Source of the DNA: Hermodice carunculata
Taxonomy: Eukaryota > Annelida > Polychaeta > Eunicida > Amphinomidae
Reading direction: 5' to 3'
Assembly: GCA_964020975.1 (NCBI GenBank)
Contig: OZ026619.1
Span: forward strand, 80,875,832 to 80,939,831
Length of the DNA stretch: 64,000 nt
This document shows positions 24,440-35,367 of this stretch, piece after piece. The position numbers and the translations under genes were made by a program. Under the pieces are notes generated by a model. The model was not told the DNA's origin, made no database searches, and saw nothing but the letters and a program-made list of their open reading frames with translations. Position 1 is the first letter of the stretch. The number at the start of each line of letters is the position of its first letter.

Positions 24440-24715
24440 GTATAGTGCTCAACAATGTTAGTGACCGATCAATTACTTCAAAGCAATTAATATGAATGTC
24501 AAAAGATATTTGCTTAATAAATCCCCCTCCTTGTGGGCAAGCAACATTCTTCCACCTGATTAATCACCCATTAATGTCACATTTGATCAGGGAATGACAC
24601 TGTATAATGCATGGTTGCATAATTGTTCAAGCAAGAGTGATTAAGAAATCACACGATGCATTTAAGTATGCAAACATTGGAAATTCCTATCTATCTTTTG
24701 CTATAGATTGGGAGC
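24440..24715. promoter_or_regulatory. Candidate enhancer-like segment (homeodomain-type words)
   Basis: Repeat-free stretch with a local run of ATTA/TAAT words (GATCAATTACTTC, GCAATTAATATG, CTGATTAATCACCCATTAAT) and an octamer-like TATGCAAAC. This is motif reading only; AT-rich DNA produces such words by chance. Confidence 0.2.
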
Positions 24716-24727
24716 TAGGGTAGACAT

Positions 24728-24742
24728 GTATGTATGTATGTA

Positions 24743-24806
<64 letters not shown>
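24728..24806. repeat. (GTAT)n-(TA)n microsatellite
   Basis: ATGTATGTATG followed by a TA run of about 50 bp. Confidence 0.95.
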
Positions 24807-24807
<1 letters not shown>

Positions 24808-25057
24808 GTAATGTTTGGGTTGATTTTAGTGCTGTAAAGCATGTGCATAAACATCATATAGGCTGGACCAAAATAGGACCTATAATAAAGTCATCTGAAA
24901 AAACTATATTAGGCCTACTGTTCGGTCGGCAGAGTACCTATAACCGCAAGTACCAATATATGATATACTATAATGGGCTAAGCTACTTTCCAGGTAATGA
25001 TGGCTTCATCTGCTGTCAGCGAGACTGTTGAATCTCTAACAACAACAAACCATGGTA

Positions 25058-25060
<3 letters not shown>

Positions 25061-25142
<82 letters not shown>

Positions 25143-25190
25143 TCACATATACAAACATACATACATATGTATATGTATATATGTGTATAT

Positions 25191-25258
<68 letters not shown>

Positions 25259-25264
25259 GTATGT
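25061..25264. repeat. Compound (TA)n microsatellite
   Basis: Two long TA runs (about 25061-25139 and 25199-25245) separated by TACA/TATG-rich sequence and ending in (GTAT)n. The repetitive open frames here are artefacts of the repeat. Confidence 0.95.
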
Positions 25265-25289
25265 GGAGAAACAGAATTCACTCCTTTAA

Positions 25290-25428
25290 GACCACTACTG
25301 GGGCAGGTCTAAAAGTGGTCACATAAATCATGGTCTCTAAATGCAGATCAAAGAACACTAGAAAAACAGCATACAGGACCTTATAAAGATGGCTTTAGAT
25401 TGAGGTGGTCAGAAAGGCCCACTGTACA
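25290..25428. mobile_element. Degraded TA-flanked MITE (GACCACTACTGG type)
   Basis: AAGACCACTACTGGGGCAGG, ATCATGGTCTCTAAATG and GAGGTGGTCAGAAAGGCCCA with terminal CCCACTGTA match the CAGTGGTACC family with heavy decay. Confidence 0.45.
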
Positions 25429-25879
25429 TGTAAGTCGTGTTTCTTTTACCCCCACATACATATTTGAAGACACTGATCCCTGTAATGAATGGAATAATTT
25501 TCTTTTTCTTTCTTTAATAATTAAGATGACTTTCCAGCAACAATTTTAATAAAGCAAGTTCCCCACTGTGCATGAGACTTCCACAATGCCCCCACCCCAC
25601 CCCCATACACACATCGTGCTGTGACATGAAACCATAAATAATGCTTTGACACATATATGCACATCCATGTAAATAATTCATCTGCCCCTGGGGACCAATG
25701 AAATTTGCCTTTATACAGCTGTAAATCAAACTTATCACCTGTCCCTTTAACTCCTTGTTCTTGGTTGCTCTGCTGGATTAACACAGAAAATTATCTGATC
25801 TGGATTATTTACACATCAATTACTGAGCCAACATCACACACAAGGTTTCTTCCGTGTACACATTTGGACACAGAAACTC

Positions 25880-27210
25880 TTAAGTTTTAACAAGATATCT
25901 TTGTAAAACATAGATGCCCCCCCCCCACCCTCATTACCCTTGCCCTCGCTACCCTATTGATAGTGGTAGATGGGGCACTCGTGACCTTACAAAATTAGTG
26001 AAGGTTGATCATACATCAATGTCACATATCTTTAAACTTTAATCTTCGACTAACCCCGAATATGGACTATAATCTTGTACAATAGAAAAGTCCTAGCTTA
26101 AAAACCTCTTCAGTTATCATGCAGAAACCAAAGTTAAATCAGGTGAATATGTGACCTTGGAATTTAGATCAACTTTACCTTTCCTATTAGCCCTTAACAA
26201 GGACTATATAGGGGTGCAGTACCCAAGTCCTTGCTCAAAATCTTCTTCAGTTATTGTGCAAAAACCACAGAAAGTCTAGTGTCTGTGTGTGACCCTGAAA
26301 ACTGGGTCAAGGTCACCCATCTACAAACTCAAACTAGCCCTTATAGGCAACCATAAAGCTGTGCAATATAAAAGTGCTACCTCTAAAAATGCAAGTGATC
26401 ATGCAGAAACAGTATCCAACCAAGTGTCTCTGTGACCTTTGAAATTAGGTCAAGGTCACCCATCTTCAAACCTGAACTAGCCTCAAATACAGACAATTAT
26501 CCAGTGCAATATATAAAACCTCTTCAGTTATTGTGTGGAAACCAAAGTTAACTCAGGTACCACTGTGACCTTGGAAATTTGGTCAAGGTCATCCATCTTC
26601 AAACTTTGCCTAGCTTTTGACTACAATGATACACCTGAACAGTATCAAAGTCCTAGCTCAAAAACTTCTTGAGTTATTGTGCAGAAACCACAGTCTAACT
26701 ACAATCTCTCTGTGACCCTGAAAAATGGGTCATGGTCACCCATCTTCAAACTCAACCTAGCCCTTACAGAGAACCATAAAGCTGTGCAATACAAAAGTCC
26801 TAGCTCCAAGGTATAAGTTATCATGCAGAAATCATGAAACCATTTTCAGTAAAGTGGCTCTGTGACCTCTAAAATGAGGTCAAGGTCATATATCTTCAAA
26901 CTTCGCCTAGCCCCAAATATGGACTATAATCCTGTGCAATATAAAAGTCCTAGCTTAAAAATCTCTTCAGTTATTGTGCGGAAACCAAAGTTAACTCAGG
27001 TACCACTGTGACCTTGGAAATCAGGTCAAGGTCACCCGTCTTCAAACTTTGTCTAGCTTTTGACTAGAATGATACACCTGTACAGTATCAAAGTCCTAGC
27101 TCAAAAACTTCTTGAGTTATTGTGCGGAGACCACAGTCTACCAACCGACAGACCGACCGAGCGACATGTGCAACGCTATATGCCCCACCTTCTTCGAAGG
27201 GGGGCATAAT
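25880..27210 (+). mobile_element. ~145-bp-core repeat element 2 (7 core units, terminal hairpin)
   Basis: The 5' end TTGTAAAACATAGATGCCCC is shared with the element at 41292. Seven core units have GTGACC starts at about 26151, 26289, 26432, 26565, 26712, 26862 and 27008 (mean spacing ~143). Most units carry GTGACCTTGGAAAT then AGGTCAAGGTCACC, i.e. inverted extended half-sites. Units at 26565 and 27008 are most alike, giving a three-unit higher-order repeat of 443 bp. It ends in the hairpin 27179-27208 (ATGCCCCACCTTC ... GGGGGGCAT). No ORF of note. Confidence 0.75.
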
Positions 27211-27696
27211 GAAGACAAGATGATATATGCCCCTGACAGTCAGTTACAGGATCTTTATAACTTTTGACAGCATATACATCATTACCTGGCTACTTCCAAG
27301 CATCTGATTGGCTGTAAATCCACACTGAATACTAATGATGATCACATAATGACTTTGAGATGCACGATTGGTCTACTGCTTGTGCAGTGTACAAGATAGC
27401 TGCTGTCACATTGCAATATGCTATACAGATTGTGTGTCATTGCAACACATTTTTGTTGTAATGCCATTGAATTTCCTATATTGTGGAGCAAATAATGGAG
27501 AAAAACTGAACTGCAACACAATAGTCAAATTTTAGTCCCCCAAGTTGCACAGACAACTTACCAACTGACACAAGGTACATGTGTACAATAAAACCTGTGC
27601 TATCGGACACCTCTTAAAAATGGACACCTGTCCAACACACTGTGAAATCTGCCCAAGAATTATACCATTTAAATGTACATGTGTCATGTTAAGATA

Positions 27697-27899
27697 CTGT
27701 AAATTGCTTTAATTTCGCTGTATTATTTTCGCTTATTTCACTGATGACAGAAAATCGTGCAAATAAAAACACAGTGAAATAGTCTTTTAACATTGTTTGA
27801 ATACGACTTATGCCCAAAATAGTGAAGTTAAAACTACCATGAAATGTTGAAAATGCAAAACGTGAAAATTTGAACACACGAAAATATAGCAATTTACTG
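27697..27899. mobile_element. TA-flanked palindromic MITE (AAATTGCT family)
   Basis: The left end CTGTAAATTGCTTTAATTTC and the right-end complement CAGTAAATTGCTATATTTTC form terminal inverted repeats flanked by TA at 27695 and 27900. The interior has further palindromic segments (GTGAAATAG, GCAAATAAAAACACAGTG). No coding capacity. Confidence 0.65.
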
Positions 27900-28307
27900 T
27901 ATACACCTGTACGTTAAGGACAACAGATAGATCTTTTTGTCCCTAATGGCCAGTATACATCTATCCGTCCCCAGTCACAGAGATCAGTGCCTCTTAATTC
28001 TCTCAATATTTGATTTGATTGCTTGTGGACAACAGAGCTGTAGTGAACACAACCCCTTTCTCATAATCCATTCTGTTCAATAGACTTCTATCAAAACTGC
28101 CTTGTAAGGTACTCCATCTCCTGTTTACCGTGGCCCTGCTATTTGATCTGCGTATTGATGAATTGCAGATGCAGCTGGAAAAAGATAGGATTTGGGTGTC
28201 ACATTGGTGCCACTTTTGTAGGTGCTCTTGCCAATAGATGTGTATGATATTGTTTTGCTGACCCTCAGTGGCTACTTCCATGTCTGAAATATCAAAAGTC
28301 TGTTCCA

Positions 28308-28412
28308 AGTCTCCCAGGATTATGACGCGATTATCAACCGAGAGTCTCCCAGGATTATGAAGTGATTATCAACCGAGAGCCTCCCAGGGTTATGAAGTGA
28401 TTATCAACCGAG
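28308..28412. repeat. 35-bp tandem repeat, 3 units
   Basis: Three units at 28308, 28343 and 28378 with AGTCTCCCAGGATTATGAMG and GATTATCAACCGAG; 1-4 differences between units. Confidence 0.92.
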
Positions 28413-29217
28413 AGTCAAAACATAGATGTTGTGTCACCTGTAAAAACTGTCCGGATCTACTTAGAAACTTCCGATCAGTAATAAAATATTCCCCTGTTTC
28501 CTTAGAATAGCAGGAATGATGTTTCTGTACCATTACGTAAGATAACTAGCAAGCATACTGTCTTGTGCCCTCAGGTGTGATGAACCTTAAAGTGGTATAA
28601 ATTGAGCTGCTGCAGGACAATCTTCATTCTAGGCTCAGTCACCGCACTCATGCAATGGCTTAATTTTTTCTTAAAATATGAAATTTAAACAGGTAAATAA
28701 AATTGAAATGTTAAGTACAGAGTTAGGCACACTTTCCCAGTAGCTAATACCACATTGCCACTCACACAGGTTTCCAGTTTTTCGTGTCTGATCTCAACAC
28801 AGGTTTTTTTATTTCTGCTTTTTCCTCGGCAACAGCATTAAGCTGATGATGGGAATTGTTCTGTTTTGTGATTTGGGCAGAATATGTAAGTTTTTATTAG
28901 AATGTACAAAGCAACGGTCACACAGGCTTTCAAAGTGAGATTTTTGAGATACTCAAAGTTCATTTATATTGTGAACTACCTTCATGCATACTGTTAATCA
29001 CAAATTGCGATTTGTGCTTGCATGGGAGTATATTTTGCTCAAACATACCAGCATTGATTCTTCATTCTACTCTGTAAAAAAAAATCCGGCTGGACGGGCA
29101 CCGCTGGTCACGTCATTCAGTTGACTGTTATATGCTAAGCTAACGTGCTGTGTTTTCTCTTCTCTCTTTGTGTGTGTGTGTGTATAAAGTTAAGAATTGG
29201 AAGTCAATATATATATA
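28413..29217. other. Gene-free stretch, no feature seen
   Basis: Nothing recognisable except a short TG run near 29170 and a TA run next to the following MITE. Confidence 0.4.
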
Positions 29218-29397
29218 CAGTAGTACCTGTCACCAAAGACCACCCCTAGGGAGGATCAAAATGTGGTCTTATAAGACAGGTGGTCTCTCATGAGAGGTAT
29301 AAATAACAAGAAAAGTACTGCAAAAAGTATATTAAAAAGTGGTCTAAAAAGGCAGGTGGTCTCTCATTAGGGTGGTCTTTCATGACAGGTACTACTG
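29218..29397. mobile_element. pogo/Tigger-like MITE (CAGTGGTACC family)
   Basis: CAGTAGTACCTGTCACCAAA at left, CATGACAGGTACTACTG at right, TA on both sides; inserted beside a TATATATA run. Same architecture as 7438-7616 but a different subfamily. Confidence 0.75.
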
Positions 29398-29714
29398 TAT
29401 CACCATCTTGGTCACTCCTTTGGACAAGATGCATTTCATGACAGTGTCCCAAACTGCACAAAGATTTCAAACAGAAAATAATATTTTGATAGCTCAATTT
29501 TGTACCATATTATTACCCGACACAAAATACAAATTGTTTAAACCTTACTGTATGGCTCCTCCGTGCCTGCCAAATCTGGGCCCACTCCAAACAAGAATGG
29601 AATGTTTTTACACTCCCTGGAGGCCAGTTGTCTGATTCATTTAGTGGCTTCTATATCAAAACCATAATAGGTTACTGCCAATAACTTGTGATGATATGCC
29701 AATCGAATTACAGT

Positions 29715-29880
29715 CACAGTAAAGCCCCTCTGAAGAGAGGTTATTCTTCCAGAAAGGCCACTTCTCCACGCAGCAGTGATGGCATTTTCATTACATTTAC
29801 CACGTCTGGAGAGGCCATCCCTCTTATAAGACCACATTTCTAGTGCATATGGAGTGGCCTTAGAAGACAGGGACCACTGG
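29715..29880. mobile_element. Degraded TA-flanked MITE
   Basis: Starts CAGTAAAGCCCCTCTGAAG, ends GAAGACAGGGACCACTG, with internal GAGAGGCCATCCCTCTTAT and AAGACCACATTTC. Confidence 0.5.
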
Positions 29881-30310
29881 GCAAAAAAGATTTGCTAAAT
29901 CTGCCCAACTTGTCCATAAAATAGTACAGTGTGACGACAACCTGGTGAACATTTCTAACACCCTTTCTCAATAATATTCAGCTGGGTAGCTGCTACCCCA
30001 ATGCTGAATTTAATTTATGGTAAGTATGGCATAAAGAAGCATATGTCATATAGCTTGCAATATCTTTCACAGAATATTTTGGGTGCAGTGTCTGAATTTC
30101 AGACTAAAGTGTTGCTGATCATTTAGGCCAGTTCATAAGGAGTTTCTTTCATCAAATAAAAAACATGATTTTTTTTTTTTGGACAAAAACTCAATGAAAC
30201 ACTAGAATTTTTATGTACCCATACTGAAATCATCATGCATACATACCAAAAATGGCTCTGTGCAGATGCAACATATTTGTATGCATAAACAGTGTGCCCT
30301 CTGTGTACCA

Positions 30311-30341
<31 letters not shown>

Positions 30342-30420
30342 TGTATGTATGTATGTATGTATGTATGTATGTATGCATGCATGTATGTATATATGCATGT
30401 TGATATATATATATATATAG
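30311..30420. repeat. (GTAT)n microsatellite with TA tail
   Basis: About 17 tandem ATGT tetranucleotides, a GCATGCATG interruption, then a short TA run. Confidence 0.95.
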
Positions 30421-30479
30421 TATACACATACACATATTTATGTATATTGATATGTGCATACAAGCCTTTGCCTTTTCGT

Positions 30480-31199
30480 TTACCATCAATATGCCTGTGT
30501 CACGACGGTTGATTTTACCTTTCATTTACCATCAGTACGCTTGTCATAGAGGCTGAATGTACCTTTGGTTTACCATCAGTTTGCCTGTCATGGCGGCTGT
30601 TTTTACCTTTGGTTTACCACCAGTATGCCTGTGTCATGGTGGCTGGTTGTACCTTTGGTTTACCATCAGTATGCCTGTGTCATGGTGGCTGGTTGTACCT
30701 TTGGTTTACCATCAGTTTGCCTGTCATGGAGGCTGTTTTTACCTTTGGTTTACCACCAGTATGCCTGTGTCATGGTGGCTGGTTGTACCTTTGGTTTACC
30801 ATCAGTATGCCTGTGTCATGGTGGCTGGTTGTACCTTTGGTTTACCACCAGTATGCCTGTGTCATGGTGGCTGGTTGTACCTTTGGTTTACCATCAGTTT
30901 GCCTGTCATGGAGGCTGTTTTTACCTTTGGTTTACCACCAGTATGCCTGTGTCATGGTGGCTGGTTGTACCTTTGGTTTACCATCAGTATGCCTGTGTCA
31001 TGGTGGCTGGTTGTACCTTTGGTTTACCACCAGTATGCCTGTGTCATGGTGGCTGGTTGTACCTTTGGTTTACCATCAGTATGCCTGTGTCATGGTGGCT
31101 GGTTGTACCTTTGGTTTACCATCAGTATGCCTGTGTCATGGTGGCTGGTTGTACCTTTGGTTTACCATCAGTATGCCTGTGTCATGGTGGCTGATTGTC
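30480..31199 (+). repeat. 44/46-bp minisatellite, 16 units
   Basis: Unit starts (TACCAYCAGT) at 30480, about 30527, then 30571, 30615, 30661, 30707, 30751, 30797, 30843, 30889, 30933, 30979, 31025, 31071, 31117 and 31163. The main unit is 46 bp (with ATGCCTGTGTCATGGTGGCT); a 44-bp variant (TTGCCTGTCATGGAGGCTGT or a near variant) recurs at 30571, 30707 and 30889. Few mutations separate units, so homogenisation is recent. Long open frames exist in all three plus frames because three 46-bp units equal 46 codons; start, codon bias and homology give no support for a protein. Confidence 0.95.
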
Positions 31200-31717
31200 A
31201 CCATTGTATAGCTTTCTGGCAGGAAACTATATGCAAGTTCTGTATTGAATGTTTGAGAAAATTCACATTGAAGTTTGTTCTGTATTTCAGGCACCGGGGA
31301 ATGATACAAAAAGACCATGTGTCTCAGTTGATCGTCATGTCCCCAGCATGGCCATCTCTTTGGATATAACCCAAATAAAGCTGTCTATTATTTACCAAAC
31401 AATCAAAGACTAATAGGTCCCTTGGATTACCTAAGAGAGGCTCCATCACATTTCAAAAAGTCAAATCGTAACAATTGGGCATAGCATCATGATAATATCA
31501 TTCTTCCACACTTTTCCTTCATGTTTTTCATATACATGTACTATCTATGAGTGTTCTACTATGCACTGTATGCAAGGCCAAGAGCATGAAGAGTACATTA
31601 GATGCAGTTTCAACTTATTCTATTACAAAAAATGATTGAAAAATATGCAATGTTCATATAAATTCCTTAGCAAATTACATGAAACAAATGGTTTACATAC
31701 ACTGTATGAAAATACAT

Positions 31718-31853
31718 TTAACTTCCCCCCCCCCTTAAAAAAAATCTGGTTGATGGTCAAATATCTGCTTCAATGTTTTGACTCATTTTGACAATAAAAA
31801 CCAATTTGAATGAAAAATGTTGACTGAGTCTCTATCCAAGCACAAAAGGGTTC
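31718..31853 (+). mobile_element. Truncated piggyBac-like MITE, family A
   Basis: ACTTCCCCCCCCCCTTAAAA, CTGGTTGATGGTCAAATATC and GACAATAAAAACCAATTTGA match family A; the hairpin is reduced to GTTGACTGAGTC and the end to AAAAGGGTT. Confidence 0.55.
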
Positions 31854-31893
31854 ATCAAAGGTTTTTTTCTTTTTTCTAATTTCAGTTTCATTT

Positions 31894-32130
31894 TTAACTC
31901 TTTCAATGCCAACTGTGACTAAAGTCAAACTTCTTAAGACAAACCGCTCTCAATTATAATGAGAAAGCTACATTCTTAGTTCTTGTGAAAAGAATCTGCA
32001 TGCCTATAGTTCCTGAGAATATAGTGCTACAGGTCAACAGCTTTCCTCGGCACACTTTGGGCGCAATGTGCCCAAAGGGTACTGAGGGAAGCCGACGACT
32101 CGGTCCAAAACTTGGCACTGCAAGAGTTAA
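31894..32130 (+). mobile_element. piggyBac-like MITE, family B
   Basis: TTAACTCTTTCAATGCCAAC at left, TTGGCACTGCAAGAGTTAA at right, hairpin GTCAACAGCTTTCCTCGGCA ... GAGGGAAGCCGACGAC. Confidence 0.85.
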
Positions 32131-32689
32131 AAAATAACTTGTATCCACAGGATGCCTCTGACAAGGGTAACTGAGGCTACAAAGACCTGCCTGGAGACCA
32201 AATGATTGTGAATATTGCATATGCATCTATACATGTACAGCTTATGAACCGTGCTGAGAAAATTCAATATATATGTAATGTAAATGCAGCTACAACTGAA
32301 AGTTGTATATGAAATTTCGTGCAAACCTCCTAACAGACTTAAGTTACATCATTACAACCCATTTACAAGTCACATCGTTCTGCCAAATTTATGTTATTAT
32401 TGAGAAAATAGATCCATTCACCGCAATAAATGTGCAATAGGAAATCTGTGAGACCAAACTAACCAGCTAGGCCACCGACAGGGAAGGGGGTTGTATCAAA
32501 TGGATGTTTTGCTTTATCAATAGCCCTTTGATCATGATATGGAAATTTCATTCAAGTACAGTTGTGATTAATTTTTCACTTCATTTCAAAACCTATGTTC
32601 TGTGCAACAAGCTATACTATTTCATGACGGCTTTATATATGTTTTCCATCAGTTTTATCCTCGCTAGCCTTTCAAGTCCACGATCCAAT

Positions 32690-35180
32690 AACTGAATACC
32701 TGTGAGAGCGTACACTTTAATTTTTAATATCGTATTAAGAGATTCCACAGTAATAATCATGATTATCACACTCATTTGCACGTGTAGATCTTGAGTGACC
32801 GTCTGTGCTGTATTAGAAGTAGGGAGAAAGCTACTGGCATGAAATATTTGTGACTTCTGTAGAGCTAACAGATGAGTGTGTCTTGCTTGTTACAGGGTTA
32901 ATGGAAGAACAAGTTTTAATGAACAGCAATTTATCTATTCCCTCAGATTATATAGGTGGCTGCTTCATAAAAGATTACTGGTAATATGTCTCATTACAAA
33001 GGTTAGCCTTTTGTAGAAACAAATTAAGTGCTTGCTGTTCCATCAACACATTTTTTTTTTTCACGATTAAACAAAATTGGCACTTTTTCAGGGCTTTTAT
33101 CTAATCATGTGATGTATCATGAAGGAGACACAGACGGGACAAGTCCGTGTCCTATTAAAAAGCTTTACCCAACAATTGACACCAAGTGAATTAAATTTGC
33201 ATTTAACAGTTACATTATAAACTCAATAAATCAACTCTCCCTTTGAGAGAACTATAAGCATGGATATGAAAAAGACAATGCTGAAGCAGTCGCTCTCAAA
33301 ACTGAAGCCAAAACTGCAAGCTCACAAACCTGAAAGGCTTGTAAATGACTGGCACTGAGCTGTCTATGTAGCCTGTTGACTTGCCCACTTGCGTTTTCTG
33401 AGAGGTTTGTGAGTGCCCAATGCACTTCTGTCATTTTTGTGATTATCATTTTTGCACATGATCCTCTCATGAAAATGCTCACTGAAATGTGTGTTTACCC
33501 GTTTTTGTTTAAACAAGTGTGAAAAGGGAATGTTTGTACAATTTAGTGCCATTAACACATCCCCTCCAGAAAAATACAGGAAATCAATAACAATGTAATC
33601 GTCAAGTTTTCCCCCGTTTCTTTCATCTACAGTTAGTTAGTGATACCGACATACCCAATGTGATGTGCCGCTTAAGAATTACCTCATGTGTGTATATGTT
33701 GTTTTGTCTAAGTTTCCCTGTATAAACGTTCTGAAAAATATGAAACTTCCATAATTAAGCTATAAATGAAAAACGTCTTGTTAGGGATTCCTGATTGATA
33801 AAACACCACATGGATAATAAATCATGTCTTTGTACAATGACTGATGTATGACAGACTAGGCTGATATAATTTGGGCAATTTATTATGGATTTGTTTGTGT
33901 GCTCATCATTCTGTGATTTGCTTGAAATTTAACACTGAGTAAATATCTCAGTATGACAAGACATCCTAATCTGCCTGATTAAATGTCACAATCAAATTAA
34001 CTAACAAGTAAAAGAAAATGAATAATAAAATAAAACAAAAAATGGTGCAATGGTCAGAGAACGATATCTCCAAAGAAGAATGCAGACACCGAAAGAGTAA
34101 CGAAAACTAACAAATCATCACTGAAAGGGATGTGAGGCGTCCTGGTCCTCAATTCTGTGCAAGTAAAGCCAATTGACTGGAAATGACAAAGGATGTGAAG
34201 AGCACCTCCGTAGCTGCACATTTGCTCTTAGCTTTCTCTAACTGCCTTTGATACAGCCACGTGGAACAACGTTACACAGCTCAACTTGAATCAACGCGGA
34301 GCGGGGAGCAAACACAAAGCGAGACAACTGTACACATTGCTGAAACCAGTGTCAAAATTTCACTTATATAACCAGAGTGGTGCTAAGTCGATTACAAAGC
34401 GCTGACAAGTGGCAGCCATGTATCATTTGCAATCAATGGGCTGTCACTTCTTATTGGCACTGAAAACCATCAAAGCCAGCCATGGCAATTTTAAAATATT
34501 GAGTGACCATCAAGCTTATGGTATGAGATTCATACATTGGTATAATACAGATGCAATGGAAGATCTGTTGCTGCTACTGCTTGTGTAAAAACATATAAAA
34601 ATGCCCAGGTTTTACAGCTATCACTACGAAATAATTACAACTACTTCAAAATGAAGAATTTTGAAACAAAAGTAAAAGTGTTAGGATAAAATGACTACTT
34701 CTGTGGTTCTTTTCATTCATAGTTTGTACTTTGAAGTTTGATGCACATAATTTTGTGGACAGACTGACATATTGCTTTTGACAAGTCAAGTTTCTGCACC
34801 ATGAAGCACCCATACAAAAGGATGTCCACTCTAGAGATGTTCACCCTGAAGCATCATGTCACATTTTCTTCATGAAAAAGTGTCGTTTCAAAGGGACCCC
34901 TATCCACGTATAATGGTAAATATTCCCAGGTGCACAACTGTGACTGGTCTTTCATGTTGAGGGTCTTCTCCCATTGGAAAATCAGTGCCAGAAACTTTCT
35001 AAAACTAAATTTTCCAAGACCAGTATCCTCAAGTTAGGGTTGACTTCTCCAAAGTATACAACATGAGGTGAAATGATGTTCCTTATTCGAAATAAGCATT
35101 GTGAGTAATGTGTGTAAATTTTAAAGTCCCCAACTATAATAATGAAGGGATAGGATCTGCAAATGTGAATGTTGTATAAT
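32690..35180. promoter_or_regulatory. Repeat-poor block, candidate conserved non-coding region
   Basis: Longest interval here without a recognisable mobile or tandem repeat. It contains clustered words resembling developmental factor sites: AATAATCATGATTATCA, TTAAGTGCTTG (NK2-like), TGATTGATAAAAC (PBX/HOX-like), CTTTGTACAATG (paired SOX-like) and GGCAATTTATTATGG (HOX/Cdx-like). No open frame with protein character. Regulatory function is inference from repeat avoidance and motif reading. Confidence 0.25.
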
Positions 35181-35185
35181 CTTCA

Positions 35186-35367
35186 TTAACTCTTTCAGTG
35201 CCAAATTTTGGACTGGGTCAACAGCTTTTCTCTCTGGAGCTACAGGCATGCTGGTACTTGAATGAAAGGTCTTTTCACGAGGAATACAAATCTGGGATCT
35301 TTGTGATAATCAAGACTAGTTTGATTTTAGTACATCGACTTTAGTCGCGCTTAGCACTGAAAGTTAA
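35186..35367 (-). mobile_element. piggyBac-like MITE, family B, internally deleted
   Basis: TTAACTCTTTCAGTGCCAAA at left, GCACTGAAAGTTAA at right. Only one hairpin arm remains (GTCAACAGCTTTTCTC); the second arm is absent, as in the copy at 22152. Confidence 0.8.

Noticed and set aside
30557-31369. 270-codon open frame as a repetitive protein gene
   Set aside because: All three plus frames are open because of the 46-bp unit; no signal peptide, splice sites or homology support a protein.
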